Positions 13,601 to 26,100 of a stretch of DNA of 64,000 nucleotides are shown here, in pieces. The notes under the pieces are model-generated. The model did no database searches. It was not told the DNA's origin and saw nothing but the letters and a program-made list of their open reading frames with translations. The stretch is from Scatophagus argus. Taxonomy: Eukaryota; Chordata; Actinopteri; Scatophagidae. The stretch spans positions 8,210,802-8,274,801 of the forward strand of contig NC_058512.1 of assembly GCF_020382885.2 (NCBI RefSeq). Direction: 5' to 3'. Positions within the stretch are counted from its first letter, which is position 1, and every line of letters begins with the position of its first letter. Position numbers and translations under genes: made by a program.

Positions 13601-16266
13601 AATCGGCACAGCTACAGGTGGATGAATAAGTCTGTGCAGTGTGTGCAGCCATATGGACATTTAAAACGAGTTATAAATGATATGAATGATAAACTCAGTG
13701 TGTGCTGAAGGAAGTAACCTACTATGATGTTGTTGTCTCTCACTGAATAAGCAGTAAAAGTGTATATTATATATTGCAGCAGAAATTTGATCAGCAGTAG
13801 CCTCTTTGACTGGTGAAATCCACAATAACCTTCATCCATGTTGTAATGGACATAGCTGATAAAACTGACAGGTGTTTTGGGAGCAGCTTCTTTGCCCAAC
13901 TTTAGTGAAACAAAACACTGATATCACACGGGGTTCAAGCAATTTCTTGACTGTTGGCTTCATCTAAAATTCTTTTCAAGCTGCTTGACATGCATAGCTA
14001 TAGCAATGTCATAGAAACAGCAACCCCACACCTGCTTCTTTTTCTGCCTCCTTATTTCCATTGCACCCCTCTCAGTTCCACTGTTGGGCTCTGAAGTAGA
14101 TAATAATCCCTGAAGGTGATGGAAGACTCTAATTGCACTCGCTATATTTTCATATTCTGAAAAAAGAAAAGAAAAAAATCCAGTCAGGCACAGATGTCAA
14201 TTTAGTGTAATCTTCTGAAACGCTATACTTTTGTATGGAAGGAGAGGTGGCAGATTAACAGTTAGTGGCTGTTGGCGCTCGCATGCAGCAAAACTGAAGA
14301 TTTAAATGTCCCTCACTGCAGATCATCATCTAGTTTAGGTTGCAGTAGACACAGATTGGTTTTTTAGCTAAGCTGTAATACAAATAAGTGCACTGCTCTT
14401 GAAGTGGTATGCAGGGGTTTGACTCTCTAAATCACTACAGGAGAAATATGTGGAGAAATGTATGTTTTGGGTGGCCAGAAATGCACAGAGGTCATTCCTT
14501 GTGCCAGTCATGTATTGATTTTGAGCCACAGAAAGTAGACCCTGGCGAAGTGTTTAATCATATTATGTTACCATGACTATGGGTGAATGCTGAGCTTTAA
14601 TACTTTTTTGGTTCTGAAACTTAAAAAGTGAACACCAGACGGGTACTGAAAGCTTTCACCACATGTGGGATCCTATTCTCGTTTACTCGCCAGCAGCTGC
14701 TAATCAAGTATTCTACTGATTATTCCCATGATTATTTAAAACTGGTTAATATACATTTATTTACTGTGCTAGTAGGTCAGACCTGCACACATTGACCATA
14801 TTCACTGCACCCAGGGGTGCCCACCTTGAGACTGTTGTTCGACCACATTTCTACCCTCATATCCTTTTACCTTTGTCTAGCTTTGCACATCTATGTACCT
14901 TCTCCTTATTCTATGAGCAGTCTTTTTGTGTGTGTAATAGTTTTAGGTAGCTTTCTGTCATGCTCATCTACTGGCAAATCTGGTCTTTTGAGATATTGCT
15001 GTGTGCTGTGATGTCCTGTGTCATTTGTCAGTGAAAACATAAAAAGGTTAGTTTAGTCACCGAGAGCTTGCACATGACAGATGTTCCAAGGAAAGCACCA
15101 CCATCGGTAGTCTCAACAAGAGCTCTAGCAGGCTGCTGTAATATTGTACAAGATGCATTTTTCAAGTGCTGTCAAAAGATGACACTCTGCACAACTGATG
15201 TCTTTGTCCAGCTTCATGGCAAACATGATGCTTTTAAGAAAACAGGAAGAAAAGCAGATGTGTCACGCTTATCGTGAAGGGTTGTCCAAGATGTTGTCTT
15301 GAAAAGGGAAATGTATGCTCAGAATGAATATCTCCACACATCCACTTTTCATCTTTATTCCACCTGTCTTACATTTTTTGTTTTTTTTCAGATGGCAGCC
15401 AAGATGGGAGGAGACCAGATGTCCCACATGAACAGCTCCTCTCCGGTCTTAGACTCCTCCCTCTACGGCTTTGGAGGCCAAAAACGTTCACTAGACAATG
15501 GAGGTAAAACCTTCACTTATACACGCATAACCGTGGGTCTGCAAACTGTTCTGATGTATTGGTTTACATTCACAGGCACTCTGTCTGATGCTTTTATCCT
15601 GGAGAATATGTGGACACCTTTATAATAATACCAGTCTGCTACATAAAAGCTCTCGATGTGTTTATCTCCTCACTGTAGAAAGGAAACGCTCTTAGGAGCT
15701 GTCTTCTTCTTGCTCAAACTGCGTGTGCTCCTTTATGTCAGATTTTGCCCAAACCACCCTATAAAGTTTAGCCTGAAAATTACCATTTCTTTTCACTTCA
15801 TTACGCAGTCTGACAAGTTGCCTTTTCAGTTTGCGAAGAGTTATTATTATTTTGCCCCAACCAATCAGTAGCAAATGACATAACCACCAACATCATTTTC
15901 TGTCGAGACAAAAGCTGTAGCGGTGGCTGCTCATAGCAGTTACCTTTCAGAGTTTTTTATGCCAATCTAAGAAATATACCAATTTAAAGTTATCTTTGTA
16001 ACCCAGCACACAGCCTGTACAACTGTGTGGTTCTCGGCCTCACCAAGATCACATCCCTATTTTTAATCTTGGATGCAAATTTCTGATTGGTTGGTTGTTA
16101 TTCCAAGCAAGGAAACAGCCACCGAACACAACCTTAAGCCTAATTTAATAACTGGAAAATAATGTGTTTGAAGAACTGGAGTTCTCAAACCAAGCTGTCA
16201 AAAAGTTTAGAAATTGTGTTCATTTCCAAAATGGTGTTTTAAGAATAATTATGACTACTGTAAGGT

Positions 16267-16327
<61 letters not shown>

Positions 16328-19300
16328 GTAGGTAGATACTTGACATGACAGTAAGTAAATTAGGGTGGGAATGTTTGCCAAACTACTTGTGTCCCTTACA
16401 TAACAAGCATTTATTATTCAATATTCACTCCCAGTTTTTTTAAAAAAAAAAACACAAACTGCAGTCCGCATTGTTTACACCCATACTTACTTGCTAGCTA
16501 TCCTCTTCTTTCCCGCCTTTGCTGGTTACATTACTGTGTTTGTTAGTACATTATGTTCCGTCTGTAGATCAGTGAAATATGATAAAATCTTTGGCAGGAT
16601 TGGTCACGCGTATGCATGTGCCTCCTCTTGTGCATTAACAAACCCACTCATGAAAAAAAGATTGATCCATTGTACTACTAGTGGTCAACAACTGCACAAG
16701 GTTTAAGCGTAACATTACCTTAGGGATGCATAATAAACCAAACCAAACAGAAGACATGCCTTTGAAAATTTAACTTCATTTCCTGTTAAACTCTTCTTGA
16801 TGATGACTGCTCTATTTCTGCACTTGTTTTGGCAGTCGATTAAAAAATTTTATCATTCTGCAGTACTGGTCACACACCCATGGTTTATTTTTCATGTTTG
16901 TATGTAAGTGTCTGACACCACAGTGTACAGAAACAAAGTGTCATTCTGTCTGGCTGTGTTTTTCTCGCATAAAAAGGATTTGATCTGTTTCATATCCATT
17001 AAGTGGAAGCACTAGTCGTTTATCTTGTACTCCTCTTATCTTGTCACAGTTGTTTGTATGTATTCAACCCTGAATGCATGGATAGATAAATTGTATGCAG
17101 TTCTGGTTTAGGTTTGTTTGCCGCACTGTTACTGCTTGCAATACTTTGTCCTCAGTGTTTTTTGGTCAAGGTTGTCCCACAGTGTGGGGGAAGTAACAGA
17201 AATTGTCTGTGAAGCACTGGGGTTGGCTCTTGGCATTTAATTATCAAATGTACAAGTATGCAAATAGTCTCAAGGCGTCCACATTTTATCTCGCAGTCTT
17301 GTCCTTGAATGAATTCACCTCCTGTTTTATATTCATAGCTGTTCCATTCTCAAGCGTTAACCCTGGTGCACTTCCAGAAGGAGTGAAATCGGAGCAAACA
17401 GCCATAAAATTGATTGAAACTGCTAGATATCAACTCAGGTGTTCACGTCTATGGCAGCACATCTTCCACTGACCCTGCAGGACCCTTGCTTGGTGCTACC
17501 TGTCAAAATTCAATTCATGACCGGCAGTCACTGACCCGGCTGCGGTCTTTCTTTTTTCCCCAAATGGCTCTGATTGAAACACTCACTCAAACACTCACAG
17601 ATCTGATTACCATGCTGGTGAAAGTCCCCCGCTGTGGGTCAGACATGAACACGAAGGATTGGCAGGACCATATCCATCTGCTCCCGTTCCATCCAGCCCT
17701 GACTCGCTCTTTTCCATTTTGCAGCTTCATCAGCTGTCACTATAACACATGCTATTAGTATTTATTTTTAACCATGATCTAAAATGATTTCTCACGTGCT
17801 AATTGGTTTGCATCTCTCTCACTTTTCTCAGTAGGAAATCACCTCGGTGCAATGGTACATCAAAGGTGAGAAGAGCATCCTCTCGTTTCTGTTTCTCTAC
17901 CTTTTAGTACCTTTGATTCCTAGTATTTACTCTGTGCCTCATTGAAATAGTTTTGAGAGCCCTTATTTTTCTTATTTTATCTTACCATAAGGCTTATTTA
18001 TAAAGACATATTATCTTTCTACAACAGGCATCATGCTGTTGCTATTGGGGAATTTTGGCGATGCTTTTGCTGGAAGTTTAAGTTTTTTGAATATGTCGTC
18101 AAGTTGACATTTTCACATCACTTACTTTTTAAGACCAATAGATAAAAGCAATTAATTTTATTGGCTGAAAACAAGAAAAGCAACAAATCCTCACATTTTC
18201 AGAATCTGGAACCAGCAAATATTAGGGTGCACAAGTTGGTTTGGAGAAAAGGGAGTCTGGTTTTAGATATTTTTTGGTTTTGTCGTCTTTGTTTCTGCCA
18301 GAGTTATTGATCATGTCCTAATCTCTCCCAGGGCTCTTGCGACAGAAGACTTTAAAGTGCCTGATAAGATGGTAGGATTCAGTAAGTAGCCCTTCGGTTC
18401 ATTATAGTCAGTTTCAGGGTTTGACATGTAATCATCAGTATTGACGTTTTACTCAGTGTTTGGGTCAGTGCTCGGGGCTCCCATCTAAATCTCACTCTCT
18501 AATCTCCGTAGTCATTGGAAAAGGAGGAGAGCAGATCTCACGAATTCAGCTGGAATCAGGCTGCAAGATCCAAATTGCTTCAGGTAAGCTGTGACAAAAC
18601 ACGTAACACATTTACAAGATATCCACAGAGGCCAACAATGTGTTTTAACAAAGAGACATGAAAAACAGACTTCAAACTGGCAGCAGAATCTGAGGCCTTA
18701 CAAATTGCACTGAACAGTCGTGTTGGATGTGTTTGGTGATAAATTATCACAGTGACACAAGTTTTTTTTATCATTTCAAAAGCAATGTTCATGACCTTTC
18801 ATTGAAAGATTTGGCTTACCAATTTTCAGGTTCAGGACACAGTCGTGTGCCGATATGCAACTTGCATACCCAAAGCTTTTGCAGTTTTAAGTTTGCATTT
18901 GAAGTATTATGTTGATTACTCGTTCTTGTATATATGTTAAAACGTGCAGTATCTTTTGTTTTGTTACAGACAGTGGAGGCATGTTGGACAGGCCCTGCAC
19001 ACTGACTGGGAGCCCAGAGAACATTGAGTAAGTCTCACCTCTCAACTTTGACAGATTTACTGAAACTGCACGGGGTGTTCGGAAAGTGTGCCCCATTGTT
19101 GTGACACAGAGGTCATGAACTCTCATTGCTTTTCACATCTTCTCTTAATTAGTCACTGAATCACCTGAACACCTCTTTCACGTGTGACAAAGAGAAACGT
19201 GTTTGTGTAGAGTATGTAACTGTGGTGACAAATGTGTTCCTTAGTCTTTGCTCCACCCCCGCAGGCAGGCCAAGAGGCTGTTGAGTGAGATTGTGGAGCA

Positions 19301-22300
19301 GTGCCGGTATGGTCCGGGCTTCCACAGTGACATGGATGGCAACAGCTCGATCCAGCAGATTCTTATACCCGCCAACAAAGTCGGCCTGGTCATCGGCAAA
19401 GGAGGAGAGACCATCAAACAACTGCAGGTTTGGTAGTGAACATATAGCAGTTGCAGTAAAACTGTGCATATAACAACATTACTGTTTAAGTAATTCCACA
19501 GATAATCATTGTAGAGTTCATGGACATGTCACAGCTCTAAAATCATGTCTGCCAAGGAGCAGGTTTAAGAAACTGCAGTTATTTAAACCGCATTCTTGGC
19601 ATTAAAATTAAATTAAAAGTGAAACTTCTAAAACCTGCTCCTGAATTGGAAGCAGCTCTGAATCAGTAATAACCAGGTTATTATCGGTATACTTGAAGAA
19701 ATGAAACTGACCAATAAAAGGTATCCATAAGAGCAGCATTATCCTCATTCTGTCAGCACAGTCCCATTTAGTGCACGAATGACCTAAAAAGTGAGCTGTT
19801 ACTTTCACGACGATAATTACTGAGTGATTTGGAGCATTGACATGAAAACTGATGACTTTTGATTATGTCCGGCTGCTCAAATGACATTTCCAATTACTTG
19901 TCATGACACATTGATCAGATACACATTTGAGATTATGTGTAATATCTCACGTCATTTGTAGATATTCACCTGCTGGTTACAAAATTATGTTAAAAAAATA
20001 AAATAAAGCCTGTTGTTTAAGATATGGCAGAATTTCCACCTTCCAGAGTGAATAGTATTTTGGACCCCAGGTAACTCTTTGATGTGTGTTTCTGCTCCTG
20101 TCTGATTGTACCCCTGCAGGAGAGAACAGGAGTGCAGATGATAATGATTCAGGATGACCCCATGCCCACCGGAGCAGACAAGCCCCTGAGAATCACTGGA
20201 GATCCCCACAAAGTGCAGGTCAGTCTCAGAAGAGCTCAGTGTGTGCTGCTGTCTTTCCACTTCACACTCAATTTTACACATTTTATGCCTTCAGGTGTGC
20301 ACACAAGCATCTGAAAACCTCTTTGTTTTCATTGAGTTGACTTTTGTTAGGCTTCCAGCACAGCATTCTCTGTTAAAACATTTTTTCTTAATTAAGATTT
20401 TGGTGTGTGTTTTATAGCAAGCCCGTGAACTTGTGGCGAAGCTCATCCGTGACAAAGACCAAGGAGAATTCAGGGTTGGCAGGGCAGACTTTGGATCCAA
20501 AATGGGGGGAAGCAGTCTGGATGTAAGAGCTTTTTTTTCTCCTTTTCTTTAAATGCTGGGCAGTTAAGATAGTGTGCTAATTTATTCACATAAGCAAATC
20601 TTTCCTGAATTCTTCTCTGTGTCCTCATCGACCAGGTGGTTGTGCCCAGATTTGCTGTCGGCATCATTATTGGCAGGAACGGAGAGATGATCAAGAGGAT
20701 TCAAAATGATGCGGGTGTCAGGATTCAGTTCAAACAAGGTACAAAGATAAAGCAAGACCTGATGTTGGCAGTCTAGTTGAAATGTGTAATTTCTATAGCT
20801 GGGTTACATGATGTCTGCTGAGATGCTATACATAACCGCTGTAGGCTTCACTGTAGCTGATGTTCGCATCCTCAAAAACATGTCAGCAGCTACAGAGAAA
20901 CCACATGGTGACCACAAGAACTGTGATTGGCTGGTGTGTTTCTGTGATGCCAGAGGAGATTGTTGATAGTCAAGATAACATTAAGGAGGTTAAACAAAAG
21001 ACTCGATAGTCCTGTTCTCTTTGACAACACATTCTGCACTGCAAAGTAGAAGTGTAATTTGTATGCATTATATATGGTGCGCACATATGCATCAAGTATG
21101 AATTTTAGTTTTTGAGACATTTGAAACATATCAGTAATGTGTTAGGCATTTCAGTATTTTTGTCTGAGTGCTTTTTCGGGCTCACTTTGTATGGAAAGCA
21201 CACCCAGAAGGTCATCATCAGTTATTTTGAATCACAACAGTGTGTATCAGGGCACAGGCGACGATGTGTCTTGTGTTGTTGATTTGTTAATCGTTTAGCT
21301 CCAGGCAGAGTTTCACAATCATCAGAATACGTGGACAGTATTGATTAAATTGATATTTATTCCAGTCCAAACATCCCCAAGTTCAGCATTTGCTTTTTTA
21401 CTTACTCATTTCTCACTTTACGTGTGAAATTCAAACCTGCAAGCAGTTAAAGTTTGGAAATATCACCAGGCTTTTGCTTTCCTTTTATCCAGTGACTTGT
21501 ATTTAAAGCAAAAGATGTTTTGTGTCTCTTGTCTCCTTTTTGTCATCCAGATGATGGAGTCAGCCCTGACAGGGTTGCTCAGGTGATGGGCCAGCCCGAC
21601 AACTGCCACCATGCTATCCACCTCATCAATGAACTGGTTCAAACTGCTCAGGTACGAGCGTCTGCTTTGTCCTTTATATTTATTTCTGTCCGCTTCATTT
21701 GTTTTTAGTTGAGAAACAGGATAGAGACGAGTATTGCCAAGATGCTGTTTTTAATAATTACGAAAGTAATGCAGAAAAACATTTTGCATAAATCAAATTA
21801 TCAAGATTTCTTACAGCCTGAAAAAATTCTTGAGAGTCCAGGTTAAAAAAAACTATCAAATTTGAAACCCTAAGGAAGCAATACCACTTTAGACTAAATT
21901 AAAAGGTTGTCATTTTTATTTTTCCTGTTTCAATCAAAATTCTTTCTTTTATTCCTCTTTCTCTTCCTGTAGGAGCGAGATGGGTTTGGAGGCATCATGG
22001 GCCGTCGAGGACGAGGTGACTGTAATGTGGGAGGGCCTGGAGGACTGCAGGAGGTGACATATGCAGTACCTGCTGACAAGTGTGGCCTGGTGATTGGCAA
22101 AGGTAAGGAACATGTCTTTTGTAAGATTTTTACTTTTTATATTTTTTTTAGATTTAAACACCTGCTGATGCTGCCAGCACCCCAGCGGACTGTTGTAGTC
22201 GTGTATGCGTATCTAGGACCTTTTGTTCACATTAGTTTGTATTGAAAAGTTGCTGGGTAGCGTAAGTGTGTCTGGTTTAGTCAGTTTCCCGCTGTGAGGC

Positions 22301-22753
22301 CGTCCCCTAAAACCTGCTGTCTTAGAGAAATCAGGTTCATCGGCCTGATCAGTCTTCATAAGAGTCTGTCCAGTTCACCAGATTGCCTTTTCCCTTTTAA
22401 TAACTGAATGCCGTTTGGTGTTGTGCCACTGCGTGAAACTGATGAGAAGAGGGTGGGGGGCCTGTGTCACCACCCTCCTATTCTCCCTCCAGGGCTCATG
22501 TATATAGCACAAGTGGCATTCATTGGCTTCACTAAGGGCTTAATGATGGGGATAATGCGTGTAATGTGACATTAATTGTTAAAGGTGCATAATAACAGCC
22601 CTCAATCATGTGGAAGGCTGCCTGGCATCTAATGAGGGTCTTTCAGCCCAATAGAGTGCAGCAAGGGAATGAATAGGAGGAATTAGCTTATTGGCTATTC
22701 ATGCCCACTCTATTGCCAGCTATTTAAAAGTCATTGACCATTGCATTGGAAGG

Positions 22754-22800
<47 letters not shown>

Positions 22801-23118
22801 TGGGTGCAGTATGTGTGCATGCATGTTGCCTTGGTGTGTGTGTGTGCGTGCATTGGTGGGCGGGGTCGGAGGGGGCCTCTTTACCTAAGATAAAAACACG
22901 GCAATAGAAATGTCAAGTGGCTTTTGTGCATGTAGTGGGGCGAGGGAAACAAATAAACCTGGGCGTTGCGTCCCCCTCTCTGTGCATTAGCATATGAAGT
23001 GGGCCAATATGGTGGAGATGGCGGTGGGTCTGGGTGCTGTCAGCCGTCCCTTAAAGGGTGCGGTGATTAATATCTTTACGATGCCATATGCAGCCCATTG
23101 CCCCTCTGTTTTGACCCC

Positions 23119-23195
<77 letters not shown>

Positions 23196-26100
23196 GCTTG
23201 ATGAATCAAGCCACCCACCAACCAACCTGCTCAGACTTCATTACAGACATGAAATCGGTGCAGAAGTCATAACAAGCATACTACGGCTTTACGCATGGAT
23301 TTTGAGCTAAAAACATCTCAACTCAAAGGTCCATTTAGCAGGTTTTCCAAAGCAGGCAAAGAGTTTGCTTGGATAAAAGTTGATAATTGCTTGTTTAAAA
23401 GCCTAGTAAGGAGACTAGTAAGTTGAGATGTGTCAAGTTACTGCTTCAAGGTTGAACATCCACATTATACTGATGATTAAAAATTACTTTACTGACTGTA
23501 AAAATGGGCTCTAACCTAACCTTAACATCATCTAAACGTGGTTTCTCAGGTTTCAGTTTCTGCCTATAATTGGAATCGTGTGTAATGATTTAAAGTTAAG
23601 GTGCCAAATTAATGTGAGTTGGTGAGGATTTTGTTTTACACTGATGAAGTGTACACTTTTCATACGTTTTTCTGATATATACTCTGCAGATGTAGCTCAC
23701 TGCAATCAGTGTGTGTGAAAAGGAGGAATAAGAGGCATCAAAGCACCTTGAATAAAAGTACTGTATAAATCCAGGTTTTAAAATTTCTTTGTGTCAAAAT
23801 CTCATTAGGTTGATTGCTGACTCTTAGTACGTTCACATACGAACTGTGGACGTTTTCTGAAGCTGCATAAGATTGTCAAATGCGTTCGCATCTAGTGAAT
23901 TGAACTGTGATTGGTAATAAGATAATTGATAAGTGCGCCCACTCGTTTGATTTTTCAGGCAATGACCCGCTCTAATAACACATGGACTGGATTGGACAGC
24001 AGATGGACTTTCAGGGTAAAGTCCATTTTGAATGTCCAGGCCAACTGATTCAGACATTTGAGTTCATACTTTGAGCTCTTTCCGGTAATGTCAGGACAGT
24101 TTTTTGGGGTAGCAGTGCGTGTGCGAAAGGGCCTACAGTTTTCCGTGAGTGTGATTGTGAGCATGAATGAATTGTCTCTGCGTGTAGGCTGTGTGACTGA
24201 CTGGTGACCTGTGCCAGTGCCAGATGGGATCAGCTCACGTGACCATCCTAAATGGATATAAATTGATTAATAAGCTCATCGTTTTAACTCTTCTAATAGC
24301 ATTTCCCCAGTACGGGACTATTAAAAGGCCTATCCTATCCTATCTTATCTTAATTAAAACAACCAAAAACACCCTGCCCTGTCAGCCACTCTAGACTTTT
24401 TCCTTAAGTCATCTAGTATCTCTGGAAGTGGTCATGTCCTTACAGATTTGAGGGGAAAAAAAATGCGATATTGGTTTTATTCATATTGGCCACTCCTAGT
24501 TTGATGTAGAGATGCTGTTACATTAGAAATTTTCACATTATGCTTTCTGCTAATGTTGTTTTCCCTCAAGGCCTTAGAGTCGTGTCCCCCTCCCCTACCA
24601 CCACCAGCAGCAGCTAACCAGTCCCTTGGCTTTGCCTTGAATGCCGTCACCAGTTGCACTTTTGTATGCCCTCCTTTTCTCCAGCTCACTAAACCAGTCT
24701 CATTAATAAGGCCCGTATTATCTGTCCTCACTACAGCCCAGTCCATGAAATGAATAGTCAGGGTCTTCATTGCTCTCTGCTGTCTGACTAGAAGAGCTCA
24801 TAATGGCTTCATTAAGGCAGAAGTTTCATTTGGTTGACAATGGGTTAATGGCCCATGTGCAGTCTGTTGGCAGCAAGGAATAGGCTACGGGAGGGGAGAG
24901 GTTTTTGATGAGCGTTTTCATTCAGAGGTCAGCCAGGGTCATCCGAGTGTCAGCCACAAGTGAACAAATGTGTAATTGATGTTGGGACAGCCCCGGTGTC
25001 CCCCCGGGAAGCACCCTCAGCCTTTTTCGTTTAGATGGGCATTGTGGAGGAGGGGGGCAGCTATATGCCCCCCGTTCACTCCCTCCTCTCATCACAGAGG
25101 ACAACACCAAGTCAAGAATGAAAAGGGTAAAAGAGACAAACGATAGCTCAGAAGGAGGATACGCTTCAATTTTGGCCCTTTTCTCCTGCCAGCTATGTTT
25201 CATTTCTCCCTGCTGGTGTAATTGCTCTCCCCACACGTCGGGAAGTTGGCATCTGATGCCGAGGAGGGGGAGGTGTGCAGAAGATGTCTCCTTTTGTTTC
25301 CTGATTTGCATGGATGTTAGCACAGAATGGTAGATAAGTGGTGAGACACATGGCAGAGTTTTCATAAGGTAGCACTATTACCACACTTTAGACAAGTGAT
25401 TCGATGTGATTCTGCTGGGGACTTTTGTCTTCAGACAGGATAAGGCGGTTGTAAGATTACAGTCTTGGTAAAGATTAATAATACTGTGCATTGACAAAAT
25501 AACACTACAGCCATTACACTTAGGTTTAACTACATGCAGTGCTCGATTTTCAGGCACAGGAATTTGGGTCAGGTTATTGCAGAAAAGAACGAAATCAACA
25601 TCAGCAACATGTCTGACCACGGTGAAAACCCAAAGTGTTCATAGGTGTCAGAAGAGCAGGTCTCAGTTGCTCTTTGTCGTCTGCACTGATTAATCCATAA
25701 GTTGAAGGGCAGAAAATGAATTGGCAACTCACTGAAGCCATTTTCAAAGAATTGGTTCTCAAATGTTAGGATTTGCTGTTTTACTTTGTCTTTCAGAAAG
25801 GTTAACCAACCATCTTTAGGTCAAAATAAGAATTTTGAGGACCGTGGTTCTAAGATAATGTCTGTATTGTGTGGCGTGTTTTAGACCATACAGTTGATCA
25901 AGAAAAAAATGTCCAGATTAATCAGCAACACAAATGATGATTAATTCCCTTTTACTTGATGCTTTTCCAGGTGGAGAAACCATCAAGAACATCAAAGAGC
26001 AGTCTCGTGCCCACGTGGAGCTACAGAGAAACCCACCGCCCAACACCGACCCCAACGTGCGCATCTTCTCCATCCGTGGCACCCCTCAACAGTTGGAAAA

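Larger units (their letters stand above)
22103..25970 (+). other. fubp3: fubp3 intron 12 (3.9 kb) with enhancer-like blocks and (CA)n tract
   Basis: This is the second-longest fubp3 intron. It separates the two halves of the fourth KH domain, splitting the GKGG loop codon set. Besides (GT)n at about 22,756 and (CA)n at 23,121, it holds two long, unique, TAAT-rich, enhancer-like stretches (about 22,260-22,760 and 24,540-25,330). It also carries a retroposon-tail-like segment near 24,301-24,356 (GGGACTATTAAAAGG followed by TATCCTATCC/TATCTT repeats). No exon is evident. Confidence 0.7.

Noticed and set aside
22994-23310. Two plus-strand frames with long Thr-His runs
   Set aside because: They are translations of the (CA)n microsatellite.
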